Shown here one piece after another: positions 1 to 8,376 of a stretch of DNA of 64,000 bases. The first letter of the stretch is position 1, and every line of letters starts with the position of its first letter. The notes under the pieces were generated by a model that did no database searches, was not told the origin of the DNA, and saw only the letters and a program-made list of their open reading frames with translations. A program made the position numbers and the translations under genes. This DNA comes from JAEUQQ01 sp963697285 (GTDB lineage: Bacteria > Acidobacteriota > Vicinamibacteria > Vicinamibacterales > JAFNAJ01), in contig CAVONI010000006.1 in NCBI GenBank assembly GCA_963697285.1, forward strand, positions 46,239 through 110,238. The letters run 5' to 3'.

Positions 1-602
1 GCGCTCCACGTCATTTCGGCGTTGCCGGCGCCGATGTCCGCGCGGCTGACGAACATGAGCTTCTCGGTGAGTTTGGGCCGCAGCGTGAACCCGACAAACC
101 CGTTCGCCGATGTCTGGCTCTCGTCGAACGGCGCACGGGTCACCGACGATGTGAACGTGATCTTCGGCGCCAGCGTGTAGGTGCGTAGGCCGGCGATCAG
201 GGCGAAGTTCGACTGCGGGCTCACCAGGTACGACCCGCCGGCTTCGAAGATGGTGTTCTTGAGTTCGATGGTGCCGGTCACGACCCGGGACGCCACGGTG
301 AAGTCGGCATCGGTGGACTGCTTGATGTAGTTGAGATCGGCGAACATGCCCCAGCGACCCTTGCCCGCTTCGAGATGAAACGAGAAGGCGCCGGCGAGGT
401 TGTCGGCCGCGTCCTTGAACTCCAGGAAGATGGGGACGGTGTTGGCGCCGGCCGTCATCTGCCCGTCGAGTTCGGTGGCCCAGAAGTACAGGGGGGTGAA
501 GTTGACCTGCCATTCGTCGCTTGCCTGGGCTGCGGCCGGTCGCGGCACGAACAGGATTGCTACGAACGCAATGAGGAAAGCCGATCGGAACACGCGGTTC
601 AT
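1..602 (-). CDS. outer-membrane beta-barrel protein, 3' end outside window
   Basis: I translated the minus strand directly. ATG at 602-600 opens a reading frame that stays open to the window edge (about 200 codons). It begins with a signal peptide (MNRVFRS, hydrophobic core, cleavage after RPAAAQA). The body has alternating aromatic/polar strands such as NFTPLYFWATEL and GRWGMFADLNYIKQS, typical of a small outer-membrane beta-barrel of the porin/YiaT-like kind; the family is not assignable from this part. It lies 28 bp behind the secreted protein at 631-1197 and is probably its operon partner, so it would share the sigma-54 promoter at 1260-1275. Function is unknown; location is inferred from the signal peptide and strand pattern. 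Confidence 0.7.
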   Translation of the reverse strand, partial: MNRVFRSAFLIAFVAILFVPRPAAAQASDEWQVNFTPLYFWATELDGQMTAGANTVPIFLEFKDAADNLAGAFSFHLEAGKGRWGMFADLNYIKQSTDADFTVASRVVTGTIELKNTIFEAGGSYLVSPQSNFALIAGLRTYTLAPKITFTSSVTRAPFDESQTSANGFVGFTLRPKLTEKLMFVSRADIGAGNAEMTWS

Positions 603-630
603 GGTATGCATCCTTTCCATTCGCGACGAC

Positions 631-1197
631 TCACTTTCCAGGTGAGGTCACGCTGATAGCCAGTGCCTGCGTGTAGGTGATTTCGACCTTGTCGCCGGCC
701 TTCACGTCCTGCAGGTTCTTGGGGTTCTCGACTTTGAACGACATCTTCCTGCCGTCCTGCGTGGTAACGGTGACGGACGGCACCTTCGTGTCGATGGCGT
801 TTACCGTCACGGTGGCGGTCACCTGCTGCGAGATCGTTCCGCCGGGCCTGTCGCCTGGCGTCCTCGTCACGCCGGCGTTCGCCGACGCCGCGGGGGCCGA
901 GCCGGGCTTGCGGATCTGGTAGACGATCGACTCGTAGTAGCGGAACGTCACCTTGTCGCCGACCTTCAGGGCGTGGAAGCGCTCCACCTCGGGACCGCAA
1001 TAGATAGTGTCGGTCTCCCCCGTGGCGTCACGCAGGGTGACCATGCGCGACGTGTGGTCGATGGCGTCGATGGTGAAGGTCTCGGTGACGGCAGCACTCT
1101 CGCTCACGGGTTTCTGGGCGCTTGCCGGGACGGTGTTCCAGGCGAGCGAGGCGACGACGGCGGCGGCGAGCCAGCCAATGGACTTGACGCGAATCAT
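631..1197 (-). CDS. secreted protein with two tandem small beta-domains
   Basis: A 188-residue protein. I chose ATG 1197 because GGAG lies 7 nt upstream and a clean signal peptide follows (MIRVKSIGWLAAAVVASLAW, cleavage near PASAQ). The mature part is an internal duplication. Repeat 1 reads TFTIDAIDHTSRMVTLRD ... KVGDKVTFRYYESIVYQI. Repeat 2 reads TVTVNAIDTKVPSVTVTT ... KAGDKVEITYTQALAISV. The pattern I-D-x-x-x-x-x-V-T followed by x-x-GDKV-x-I-x-Y resembles an OB-like or copper-binding-type small barrel, but I do not recognise a named family. It is the first gene of a leftward unit and carries a good sigma-54 promoter 63 bp upstream, plus an activator site 125 bp beyond that. A longer frame from 1305 exists but has no signal peptide and overlaps the promoter. 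Confidence 0.75.
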   Translation of the reverse strand: MIRVKSIGWLAAAVVASLAWNTVPASAQKPVSESAAVTETFTIDAIDHTSRMVTLRDATGETDTIYCGPEVERFHALKVGDKVTFRYYESIVYQIRKPGSAPAASANAGVTRTPGDRPGGTISQQVTATVTVNAIDTKVPSVTVTTQDGRKMSFKVENPKNLQDVKAGDKVEITYTQALAISVTSPGK

Positions 1198-1259
1198 GTA
1201 GGACTCCTCGAAGCGTGAATGGGGAGCGTCCACCAAGGGACGCCCAGTAGCTCCATCTT

Positions 1260-1275
1260 TGCACACGACAGGCCA
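1260..1275 (-). promoter_or_regulatory. sigma-54 promoter for leftward secreted-protein genes
   Basis: Read on the minus strand the sequence is TGGCCTGTCGTGTGCA: GG and GC exactly 10 nt apart, with TGGC and TGCA matching the -24/-12 consensus. It lies 63 bp upstream of the ATG at 1197. The palindrome at 1394-1409 is about 125 bp further upstream, a normal enhancer distance for sigma-54 activators. Confidence 0.6.
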
Positions 1276-1393
1276 GTTCAACTGTTTGGCGCCGACGCGG
1301 CGCAACTGTCTTGAGCGTCATGGCGTTAGCCAATCACGCGAGGCCCGGTGCAGGGCGGGTCAGGGGGCACGACGGCTGCCTTGATTGGGGTTT

Positions 1394-1409
1394 CTCCATC
1401 GGATTGGAG
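1394..1409. promoter_or_regulatory. palindromic activator site (UAS), copy 1
   Basis: CTCCATCGGATTGGAG, with arms CTCCA/TGGAG. It matches the site at 3604-3619 in 14 of 16 positions, and the flanks are also similar (TTGGGG on the left; a CCG..GATG..TCG pattern on the right). It sits between the divergent gene at 1197 and the activator gene at 1548. The inferred binding protein is the activator encoded at 1548-3584. Confidence 0.55.
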
Positions 1410-1491
1410 CCGCCGATGTCTCGGTCGCGAGCTGCGCTCACGGTCGATGAGCGCGAACGCGGCCCCAGGCGGCTCACGGTGCTCAATTGGG

Positions 1492-1509
1492 GGAATCCTC
1501 AGGGATTCC
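1492..1509. promoter_or_regulatory. inverted repeat at the -35 region of the activator gene
   Basis: GGAATCC, 4-nt spacer, GGATTCC: a perfect 7-bp inverted repeat ending 23 bp before the -10 box at 1533. An autoregulatory operator is possible; no protein can be named. Confidence 0.35.
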
Positions 1510-1532
1510 GGCGTGACGACAAAGTGTCGGGC

Positions 1533-1538
1533 TACAAT
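1533..1538 (+). promoter_or_regulatory. -10 box (TACAAT) of the activator gene
   Basis: TACAAT ends 9 nt before the ATG at 1548 with no Shine-Dalgarno between. Transcription would start within about 3 nt of the start codon, so the mRNA is predicted to be leaderless or nearly so. Confidence 0.45.
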
Positions 1539-1547
1539 GGCCGCCAA

Positions 1548-3584
1548 ATGCACCTCCCCGACCCCTCCGCGGACGCGTCGGTAGGCGAACGCCTTGCATT
1601 TGAAACCCTGATTGCCGACACGTCGGCTCGGCTCATGCGTGCCTCCGCGAAGGAGGCGAGGACGCACATCGAGGCCGCCCTTCACCTCGTCCGCGATTTT
1701 TTCGGCGCGGATCGGTGCGGATTGATGACGCTGAGCACCGAGGGCACGTCGATGAGCGTGGCCGTAGGCGCATTCGCGCCGGGCATTCCAACGGCTCCCA
1801 ACCCGGGGGTCAACGTGGCGGAGCGCTTCCCCTGGATGTTCAGGCAGGTCTTCGAGGAACGCCGCCCCGTGGTCCTTCAGCGCATCGGCGACCTGCCCCC
1901 CGAGGCCGCCGTCGACCGGGCGAGCTTTGAAGCACTCGGCACCCGGACGCAGATGACCGTGCCGATCGTGAGCGGGTCGGACGTGACCCACCTGATGATC
2001 CTCGCGGCGGTGGCCGAGGAGCGCGACTGGCCGGTGTCGCTGGTCCCGCGGGTGCGCCTGCTCGGCGAGCTGTTCGCGTCGGCGTTGCAGCGGGCAGACG
2101 CGTTCGAAACCCTGAGCGTACACGAGAGGGAGCTGCGCGTGCACGCCACGCGCATCGCGGCCGCGGTCGACACGGCCGGAGTCGCGTTCGCGGATGTGGC
2201 GCTGGACGGGACCGACGTCAACGCGGACGCGAGCCTGGTGGAACTGCTCGGCCTGGCGCCGGGCGATCTCGAGCAGATGCCAGGGTTGTGGCTGTCGAGA
2301 ATCGACCCCGAGCATCGAGACCTCGTGCGCGCACACCAGCGCCAGTTGCGTCGTGGCGATATCTCGCGTGCCACCCTCGAGTACCGGTACGAACACCCGA
2401 CCAAGGGGTGGATCTGGCTGCGTCACTCGGCCCGGCGGATCGAGCACGTCGCCGGCGACCCACGCGTGATCGACGCATTGCAGGACATCACCGAACGGTG
2501 CGCGCGCGAAGAGACGCTGCGGCAGGCGAACGAGGAGTTGAAGCGGCTCCGCGATCGCCTCGAGCACGAGAACGTGTATTTCCGGAAGGAGATCGCGCGC
2601 GTCGAGAAGGTCGACAGGAACGAGCTCGTGACGGGACGCAGCCACGCCATCCGCACGGCGCTGTCGATGGCCGAGCAGGTCGCGCCGACCACGTCCACGG
2701 TGCTGCTCATCGGCGAAACAGGTACCGGCAAGGAACGCTTCGCCGAGTACATCCACCGTGCCAGCGATCGCGGCCGGCAGCACATGGTCCGCGTCAACTG
2801 CTCGGCGATCCCGAGCGCGCTCATCGAGAGCGAGCTGTTCGGCCGCGAGAAGGGCGCGTACACCGGCGCACTCTCGAAGCAGGTCGGCCGCTTCGAGCTG
2901 GCACACGGCTCGACGCTGCTGCTCGACGAAATCGGCGACTTGCCCACCGACGTGCAGGTGAAGCTGCTGCGCGCGCTGCAGGAGCGCACGATCGAGCGGC
3001 TCGGCAGCGCGACGCCGGTCCACGTGGACGTCCGCATCATCGCGTCGACGAATCGCGATCTCGAGGCGGCCGTCCGCGCCGGCACGTTCCGGGCCGACCT
3101 CTACTACCGCGTCAACGTGTTCCCGATCACCGTCCCCCCGTTGCGCGAACGTCGCGATGACATCCCGCACCTCGTCGACGTGCTGATCAGCGACATCGGG
3201 AACGCCATCCGGAAGCGCTTCAAGCGCGTGGACCCCGAGAGCTTCGAGGCGCTCATGCGCTACGACTGGCCGGGCAACGTCAGGGAACTGCGCAACGTCC
3301 TCGAGCGCGCGATGATCCTCGCGTCTGGCGACACATTGAGGGTCGCGCCGCCGCACTCGGAGGCGGTCGCTCCGGACGTGACGTCGACCCAGGCCGCCAG
3401 CGGCATCCTGCGCGACCTGCGCGAGATCGAGCGGGAGCACATCCTCCGCGTGCTCGCGACGACCGGCTGGCGGATCAGGGGCAGGAACGCCGCCGCCGAG
3501 GTCCTGGGTCTGAAGGCCAGCACGCTGGAAGCGCGCATGGAACGACTCGGGATTCGACGCCCCGCAGCCGCTCGCGAGGACTGA
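1548..3584 (+). CDS. GAF-PAS sigma-54-dependent transcriptional activator (Fis HTH)
   Basis: A 678-residue enhancer-binding protein. Order of domains: GAF (about 15-185), PAS with PAC end (about 205-325, ending in ...DITERC), a short coiled linker, AAA+ ATPase (about 355-590) and a Fis-type helix-turn-helix at the C-terminus (EVLGLKASTLEARMERLG). Visible AAA+ motifs are GETGTGKE (Walker A, about 389), GAYTGAL (sigma-54 contact loop, Tyr variant of GAFTGA), LLLDEIGD (Walker B) and the VNVFPITVPPLRER and YDWPGNVRELRN segments. The frame is open from 1311, but ATG 1548 is preferred: it follows the -10 box and matches the start of the paralogue at 52469. There is no receiver domain, so input is probably a ligand or redox signal at GAF/PAS. 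Flanking palindromes and sigma-54 promoters define its likely regulon: the divergent secreted genes and the operon from 3775. Confidence 0.92.
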   Translation: MHLPDPSADASVGERLAFETLIADTSARLMRASAKEARTHIEAALHLVRDFFGADRCGLMTLSTEGTSMSVAVGAFAPGIPTAPNPGVNVAERFPWMFRQVFEERRPVVLQRIGDLPPEAAVDRASFEALGTRTQMTVPIVSGSDVTHLMILAAVAEERDWPVSLVPRVRLLGELFASALQRADAFETLSVHERELRVHATRIAAAVDTAGVAFADVALDGTDVNADASLVELLGLAPGDLEQMPGLWLSRIDPEHRDLVRAHQRQLRRGDISRATLEYRYEHPTKGWIWLRHSARRIEHVAGDPRVIDALQDITERCAREETLRQANEELKRLRDRLEHENVYFRKEIARVEKVDRNELVTGRSHAIRTALSMAEQVAPTTSTVLLIGETGTGKERFAEYIHRASDRGRQHMVRVNCSAIPSALIESELFGREKGAYTGALSKQVGRFELAHGSTLLLDEIGDLPTDVQVKLLRALQERTIERLGSATPVHVDVRIIASTNRDLEAAVRAGTFRADLYYRVNVFPITVPPLRERRDDIPHLVDVLISDIGNAIRKRFKRVDPESFEALMRYDWPGNVRELRNVLERAMILASGDTLRVAPPHSEAVAPDVTSTQAASGILRDLREIEREHILRVLATTGWRIRGRNAAAEVLGLKASTLEARMERLGIRRPAAARED

Positions 3585-3603
3585 CCCCTCCTTTTTGGGG
3601 AAG

Positions 3604-3619
3604 CTCCATTCGATTGGAG
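3604..3619. promoter_or_regulatory. palindromic activator site (UAS), copy 2
   Basis: CTCCATTCGATTGGAG, with arms CTCCAATC/GATTGGAG up to the central step. It is the same motif as 1394-1409. Its centre is 108 bp upstream of the -24 element of the promoter at 3718-3733. Confidence 0.6.
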
Positions 3620-3717
3620 GGCCGCTCGATGCCCCGTCGAGAATCCCCACCGTCGTTCCCCCGCCAAGCGACTTGACCGTGGGGCTTTAGCGCGATCTCC
3701 GACGACGTCGTCCAATC

Positions 3718-3733
3718 TGGCACTGGCTGTGCT
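3718..3733 (+). promoter_or_regulatory. sigma-54 promoter of the ABM/DUF2092 operon
   Basis: TGGCACTGGCTGTGCT: GG (3719-3720), 10 nt, GC (3731-3732), with the full TGGCAC half of the consensus. Expected transcription start is near 3744, leaving about 30 nt to the ATG at 3775. Confidence 0.7.
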
Positions 3734-3774
3734 GTAGCTTCCCCCTGGTGAGGATAGCCGCCGAGGGGTCCGCG

Positions 3775-4143
3775 ATGGTGCAGTTGACGATGAACATCAC
3801 AGCATCCCTGGACCGCGCACACCAGTTGGTGGACGTGCTCCAGAGGCTGATGCGGCGTGCGCTGCAGACCAAGGGGTGTGCTCGTGCCCGTATTGCGGCC
3901 GACCTCAACCAGGCCGACAGCTTCTGGTACTGCGAAGACTGGGAGGACGAGGCCGCGTTCGAAGCGCGCGTGCGGTCTGACCAGTTCTCCCAGGTGCTCG
4001 CGGTGATGGAGACGAGCAGTCGGCCGCCAGTGCTCGAGTTCCGGACCATCGGAGAATCGCGCGGCCTCGAGTACGTCGCCGCCGTACGCGCGGCCGACAG
4101 CAGGAACGGCTCGCTGCCGCCTGACATCCTGAGGACGTCATGA
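3775..4143 (+). CDS. ABM-fold (antibiotic biosynthesis monooxygenase-like) small protein
   Basis: A 122-residue single-domain protein of the dimeric alpha/beta-barrel ABM fold: N-terminal strand VQLTMNITAS, helix DVLQRLMRRALQTKGC, then FWYCEDWEDEAAFEARVRSDQFSQVLAVME, the W-x-x-x-x-F/L helix pattern of this fold. ATG 3775 is chosen over the upstream GTG 3748 because GAGGGG precedes it and the paralogue at 54662 aligns from here. Family members include cofactor-free quinol monooxygenases, but many have no known reaction. It is the first gene after the sigma-54 promoter and overlaps the next gene by 4 nt (ATGA), so translational coupling is likely. Its regulator-plus-ABM arrangement recurs at 52.5-55 kb. 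Confidence 0.75.
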   Translation: MVQLTMNITASLDRAHQLVDVLQRLMRRALQTKGCARARIAADLNQADSFWYCEDWEDEAAFEARVRSDQFSQVLAVMETSSRPPVLEFRTIGESRGLEYVAAVRAADSRNGSLPPDILRTS

Positions 4144-4970
4144 CCAGATATCACTTCGCCGCCCTGCTCGCCCTGTCGCTGGCCGTCTCTGGCTGTCGCG
4201 GCGGCGCCGGCGATCCCGTCGCATCGGAACCGCCGCCGCCACCGATCGAGCCTGAACTCGCTGCCGGGTCACGCCTGGTCGATCCTCGCGCCGACGACCT
4301 CGTTCGCCAGATGAGCGCGCGGCTCGCGAAGGTGCAGGCCCTGGCACTCGAGGCCGAGGAGGTCTACGACGAGGTCCCCGAGCAGAGTCCGCGCCGCCAG
4401 TTGACCAACAAGCGCTACGTGGCCATGCGCCGGCCAGACCGCCTCGCGGGAGACGCCTCGGGCGACGCGCTGAACCGCTCGTTCTGGTACGACGGCACGA
4501 CGTTCTCGGCGCTCGACAAGGAGCAGATGGTGTGGGCGTCGGGGGCCGTCCCGGCGACGATCGACGAGGCGCTCGACTGGGTGTTCGAGCAGACCGGGAC
4601 GGTCGTTCCGCTTGCCGACTTCCTCTACGGTGACCCGTACGAGCGGCTGATGCAGGACGTCCAGCGTGGCGAGTACGTCGGGCTGCACGAGGCGGCCGGC
4701 GTGCCGTGTCACCACCTCTCGTTCGAACAGGCCACCATCGACTGGCAGATCTGGATCGACGCAGGTCCCGATCCGCTGCCGCGCAAGCTCGTGATCACCT
4801 ACAAGACCGAGGACGAGGTCCCGCAGTACACGGTGACCATCCGCAAGTGGAACCTGGCGGCGCGCCTGCCAGACGCGCTGTTCGCATTTACGCCGCCCGA
4901 GGGCGCCACGCGGACCGAGGTGGTGGCATTCAGCGGTCAGCCGGGCACGCCGGCAGGAGAACAGAAATGA
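4140..4970 (+). CDS. DUF2092 family lipoprotein
   Basis: A 276-residue predicted lipoprotein. The signal peptide ends in the lipobox LAVSGC, followed by a Pro-rich linker. The mature domain has the DUF2092 hallmarks: MRRPDRLAGD, SFWYDGTTFSALDKEQMVWA, ATIDEALDWVFEQTG, PLADFLYGDPYERLM. This domain is a LolA/LolB-like half-barrel of unknown role in the envelope (family knowledge). It overlaps both neighbours by 4 nt (ATGA at 4140 and at 4967), so it belongs to a tightly coupled operon. It probably faces the periplasm. Confidence 0.85.
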   Translation: MTRYHFAALLALSLAVSGCRGGAGDPVASEPPPPPIEPELAAGSRLVDPRADDLVRQMSARLAKVQALALEAEEVYDEVPEQSPRRQLTNKRYVAMRRPDRLAGDASGDALNRSFWYDGTTFSALDKEQMVWASGAVPATIDEALDWVFEQTGTVVPLADFLYGDPYERLMQDVQRGEYVGLHEAAGVPCHHLSFEQATIDWQIWIDAGPDPLPRKLVITYKTEDEVPQYTVTIRKWNLAARLPDALFAFTPPEGATRTEVVAFSGQPGTPAGEQK

Positions 4971-6751
4971 AGCGTCAACTGACGGCCACGATTGTCTCGG
5001 TGGCCCTGGTGGCGGGGTCGGCGCCCGAATTGCTCGCGCAGCGCGCGCCGCGCGGTTCCGTGTCGTCGGCGTCGGCGTCTACCAGGTCGCGCGGCACCAC
5101 CACGCGGTCGGGTGGGACCACCACGCGTTCGGGCGGGACCACGACCTACCAGGGCGAGCGCGCGAGCGGTTCGAAGACGGTGAGCAAGACGGACGAGGGG
5201 TTCAACGTCAACAAGGACATCCAGACGCAGAGCGGTGCGTCGAAGTCGGTCAGCAAGGAGGTCGACGTCGACGACAAGAGCATCGAGCGCTCGTCCACGA
5301 CGACGAACAAGTGGGGCGAGTCGGCGTCGCGCAACCGCGAGGTCGAGGGGCAGGGCGGGTACGCCACCATCGAAGGCAGCGCGAGCACCAGCACGGGGCG
5401 CGAGGCGTCGGGCCAGGGCGTGGCCGGCCGCAACGTGTACGGCCAGCCTGCCGTCGCGGGCACGGTCAACACGAAGTACAACGGCAACTACGCGGGCGCG
5501 GCCGCGCGGAATCCGTACGGCGGCTGGAACTCGGCGGTCGCCGGGCCGTATGGTGGTCGCGTCACGACGACCCTGCCATCGGGCTACCGCACCACGACCT
5601 ATCACGGCCGCTCGTACTACACCTACGGCGGGGCCTACTACCGGCCGTACACGTATCACGGCGTGGCCCACTACTACCCGGTCCCGGTGCCGTACTACGC
5701 CTACTACGACACGCCGCCCGTTGGCGCGACGATCCTCGTGCTCGCTGGCGTGAAGTACCTCATGTCGCAGGACGGCAGCTACGCGAAGCAGACCACGACG
5801 AGCGAAGGGAAGACCGCCTACCAGTCGGTCCCGGCACCGCAGGGCGCCACCATCACCACGCTCCCCGCGCAGCGCGTGCTCGTCACCGTGTCGGGCACCA
5901 CGTACTTCGTGAGCGGCAACGCCTTCTACCGGCGTGTCGTCAGCGGGGCGCAGGAGAACTTCGTCGTCATCACGCCGCCGGCTGGCGTGGTGTTCGTGGC
6001 CGCCCTGCCTGCAGACTTCGAAGTCGTTGAGCTCAACACGATGTACTTCGAAGCGGATGGCAAGTTCTACGTGCCGTACCTGGCCGCCGACGGCAAGGAG
6101 CTGTACCTGCTGGTCGATCGCCCGCCGACGCCGACGTCGGCGCCCGCTCCGGCGGGGCCTCCTCCCGCCGCCGCAGGCGCGGCAGGACCGGACCCGGCCG
6201 CTCCGCCGGTACGGACGGTGGCGGCGAGCTTCGACGTGCCGGCCGGGACGGTCCTGGTGGTGCGCCTCGCCAGCGAGGTGAGCTCCGCGACCGCGCAGGT
6301 CGGAAATCGCGTGCAGGGATTCCTCGACCAGGATCTCGCGGCAAACGGGCGGATGATCGCGCCCCAGGGCACGCGCGTCTACGGCGTCGTGAGCGCGGTC
6401 GACTCGGGCAGCAAGATGAAGGGCAAGCCGACGCTGAGCGTGACGCTCACCGACATCCAGATCGGGGGCCGGGTGATGTCGGTCAAGACCCAGCCCGTGT
6501 CAGTCGCGGGCGGCACGGCGACCGGGGCCAAGAAGATGGTCGGCGGCGCCGCGCTGGGCGCGGCCATTGGCGCCATCGCCGGCGGCGGTGACGGCGCGGC
6601 CATCGGGGCAGTCGCCGGTGTCGCGGCCGGTGGCGTCGCTGCCGCGTCCAGTTCCGTGAAGCCCGCCGTCATCCCCGCGCAGACACCACAGGCCTTCACC
6701 CTGGCGGTCCCCCTCCAGGTCGAGGTCATGACGAACGTCGCCGTGCGGTGA
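4967..6751 (+). CDS. secreted Tyr-rich repeat protein with C-terminal glycine zipper
   Basis: 594 residues. ATG 4967 overlaps the previous stop (ATGA); the longer open frame from 4706 is out of context. A signal peptide (cleavage near ELLAQ) is followed by low-complexity Ser/Thr repeats (TTTRSGG three times). Next comes a Tyr-rich segment (YYTYGGAYYRPYTYHGVAHYY) of the DUF6515 type. Then come three similar modules, each with a P-x-GATI/VVFV-x-x-LP pattern. The last part (about 415-594) has VPAGTVLVVRLASEVSS and a Gly/Ala-zipper (GAALGAAIGAIAGGGDGAAIGAVAG), a segment that often associates with outer membranes. The function is unknown; an envelope scaffold role is inferred only from composition and neighbours. 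Confidence 0.7.
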   Translation: MKRQLTATIVSVALVAGSAPELLAQRAPRGSVSSASASTRSRGTTTRSGGTTTRSGGTTTYQGERASGSKTVSKTDEGFNVNKDIQTQSGASKSVSKEVDVDDKSIERSSTTTNKWGESASRNREVEGQGGYATIEGSASTSTGREASGQGVAGRNVYGQPAVAGTVNTKYNGNYAGAAARNPYGGWNSAVAGPYGGRVTTTLPSGYRTTTYHGRSYYTYGGAYYRPYTYHGVAHYYPVPVPYYAYYDTPPVGATILVLAGVKYLMSQDGSYAKQTTTSEGKTAYQSVPAPQGATITTLPAQRVLVTVSGTTYFVSGNAFYRRVVSGAQENFVVITPPAGVVFVAALPADFEVVELNTMYFEADGKFYVPYLAADGKELYLLVDRPPTPTSAPAPAGPPPAAAGAAGPDPAAPPVRTVAASFDVPAGTVLVVRLASEVSSATAQVGNRVQGFLDQDLAANGRMIAPQGTRVYGVVSAVDSGSKMKGKPTLSVTLTDIQIGGRVMSVKTQPVSVAGGTATGAKKMVGGAALGAAIGAIAGGGDGAAIGAVAGVAAGGVAAASSSVKPAVIPAQTPQAFTLAVPLQVEVMTNVAVR

Positions 6752-6765
6752 ACAGGAGCAATCCG

Positions 6766-7464
6766 ATGAAGAACACCCTGATCGTCGTCTCGCTGGCGGC
6801 CTTCGCGTTCGTTGGCGTCGCCGGCGTGCCGGCTGCCGCGCAGGACATCCAGCAGAAGCTCGCGGCTGCCAAGCAGGCCGCGGCCCGTAACCAGCAGTCG
6901 CTCCGGTCCTACTCGTGGCTCGAGAAGACCGAGTTGAGCCTGAAGGGCGAGCTGAAGGCCACCAAGGTCGACATGTGCCGATACGGCCCCGACGGCAAGG
7001 TGCAGAAGTCGCCCGTGGTCACGCCCCCCCCAGCCGAGAAGCAGCGTGGCCTCAAGGGCCGGATCGTCGCGAAGAAGACCGACGAGATGAAGGACGAACT
7101 CGAAAGCGCGGTGCAGTTGATCCAGCAGTACGTGCCGCCGTCGCCAGACCTGATGCAGGTGGTGATGAACGCCGGCACCGCCTCGATCGCGCAGGCCGGC
7201 CCCGGCTTCGCCGCGCTGACGTTCGCGAACTACGTGAAGTCGGGCGACGGGCTCACGCTGACCTTCGAGTCGGCCGTGAAGACGCTGCGCCAGATCGATG
7301 TCAGGACCTGGCTCGACAAGCCCGACAACCCGGTGCTGCTGACGGTCACGATGCAGGCACTTCCCGACGGCACCAGCCATCCGGGAAGCGTGGTAATGAC
7401 CATTCCCGACAGCAAGCTCGAGGTCCGGATCACGAAGTCGAACTACCAGAAACTGGCGCAGTAG
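6766..7464 (+). CDS. secreted protein, paralogue of the next gene
   Basis: A 232-residue protein from ATG 6766, chosen because AGGAG lies 8 nt upstream; a GTG at 6748 overlapping the previous stop is the alternative. A signal peptide (cleavage at PAAAQD) precedes an alpha-helical start (QQKLAAAKQAAARNQQSLRSY). Then come SWLEKTELSLKGELKATK, a CRYGPDGKVQK turn, a charged region, and a beta-rich end with TWLDKPDNPVLLTVTMQALPDG. The same order of segments occurs in the next gene, so the two arose by tandem duplication. I do not recognise a named family. It is part of the 3775-10238 operon. Confidence 0.75.
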   Translation: MKNTLIVVSLAAFAFVGVAGVPAAAQDIQQKLAAAKQAAARNQQSLRSYSWLEKTELSLKGELKATKVDMCRYGPDGKVQKSPVVTPPPAEKQRGLKGRIVAKKTDEMKDELESAVQLIQQYVPPSPDLMQVVMNAGTASIAQAGPGFAALTFANYVKSGDGLTLTFESAVKTLRQIDVRTWLDKPDNPVLLTVTMQALPDGTSHPGSVVMTIPDSKLEVRITKSNYQKLAQ

Positions 7465-7615
7465 CCCGTCTCCGGGCACCGACCCGGCGTGGAACTGGCG
7501 TCCGTGCACGCAGTTCGGCGCGTTCAACCTGACGGTCTGCGTTCAAGACGCCGAAGCCGTCCCTGATCGGCGGCACCTGCACGCTGCTGCCGGCAATGAG
7601 AGCCTGGTGACCACC

Positions 7616-8353
7616 ATGAAGTCGTTGCTGACCGCCTCCGCCGTCGCGCTCGCGATCCTGTCGCTTTCGTCCATCGCGGCGCAGCAGCCTCCACCGGCGG
7701 GCGCCCCTGGACCACAGGATCATGTCGCCGCCCTCAAGCAGTCGATGGCCGAGGGCACGAAGAAGATCGCGCAGTACGAGTGGGTCGAAACCACGATCAT
7801 CAACCTCAAGGGCGAGGAAAAGGGACGCAAGACGAACCGCTGCTACTACGGGGCCGATGGCAAGGTGCAGAAGGTCTCGATGGACGCCCCGGCGGCCGAG
7901 CAGAGCAGCAGCGGCGGCGGGCGCGGCCGGCGAGGGGCTCTGAAGGAAAAGGTCGTCGAGAACAAGAAGGACGAGATGAAGGAGTACATGGAGGCCGCCG
8001 CGGCGCTGGTCCACTCCTACGTTCCACCCAACCCGCAGCAGATCCAGGCCGTCAAGGACGGGGGCCGTATCTCGGTGGTCCCGCAGGCGAATGGCCGGGT
8101 GCGTCTCGACCTGAAGCAGTACCTCAAGGCGGGCGACTCGCTGACGATCGATCTCGACGGCGCCAACAATCGCCTGCTCGGCCTCGGCGTCAACAGCTAC
8201 CTCGACAAGCCTGAAGACACGGTCACGCTGGCGGTCCAGATGAACACGCTGCCCGATGGCGCGCTCTACGCGGCACAGACAACGCTTGATGCCAAGGCCA
8301 AGAACATCAAGGTCGTCATCACGAACTCCGGCCATCGTCCGGTGGCCCGGTAG
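7616..8353 (+). CDS. secreted protein, paralogue of the preceding gene
   Basis: 245 residues from ATG 7616, after a 151-bp gap with no other gene. Signal peptide (SSIAAQQP). Segments shared with the upstream paralogue are YEWVETTIINLKGEEKGRK, CYYGADGKVQK, KKDEMKEYMEAAAALVHSYVPP and YLDKPEDTVTLAVQMNTLPDG. A Gly/Ser/Arg-rich insert (SSSGGGRGRRG) separates the first and second halves. The duplicated pair suggests related but diverged roles in the periplasm; no reaction can be proposed. The ribosome site is weak, so translation may depend on upstream genes. Confidence 0.72.
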   Translation: MKSLLTASAVALAILSLSSIAAQQPPPAGAPGPQDHVAALKQSMAEGTKKIAQYEWVETTIINLKGEEKGRKTNRCYYGADGKVQKVSMDAPAAEQSSSGGGRGRRGALKEKVVENKKDEMKEYMEAAAALVHSYVPPNPQQIQAVKDGGRISVVPQANGRVRLDLKQYLKAGDSLTIDLDGANNRLLGLGVNSYLDKPEDTVTLAVQMNTLPDGALYAAQTTLDAKAKNIKVVITNSGHRPVAR

Positions 8354-8376
8354 CCGGTAACAACACAGGAGGACAC

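Noticed and set aside
1326..3650. Long antisense frames opposite several genes (for example opposite the activator, the glycyl-radical enzyme and the ligase)
   Set aside because: They are GC-rich shadow frames with Arg/Ala/Pro/Gly-rich text, no motifs and no ribosome sites.
3775..4143. Antibiotic biosynthesis cluster
   Set aside because: ABM is a fold name; no biosynthetic core gene is present at either ABM locus.
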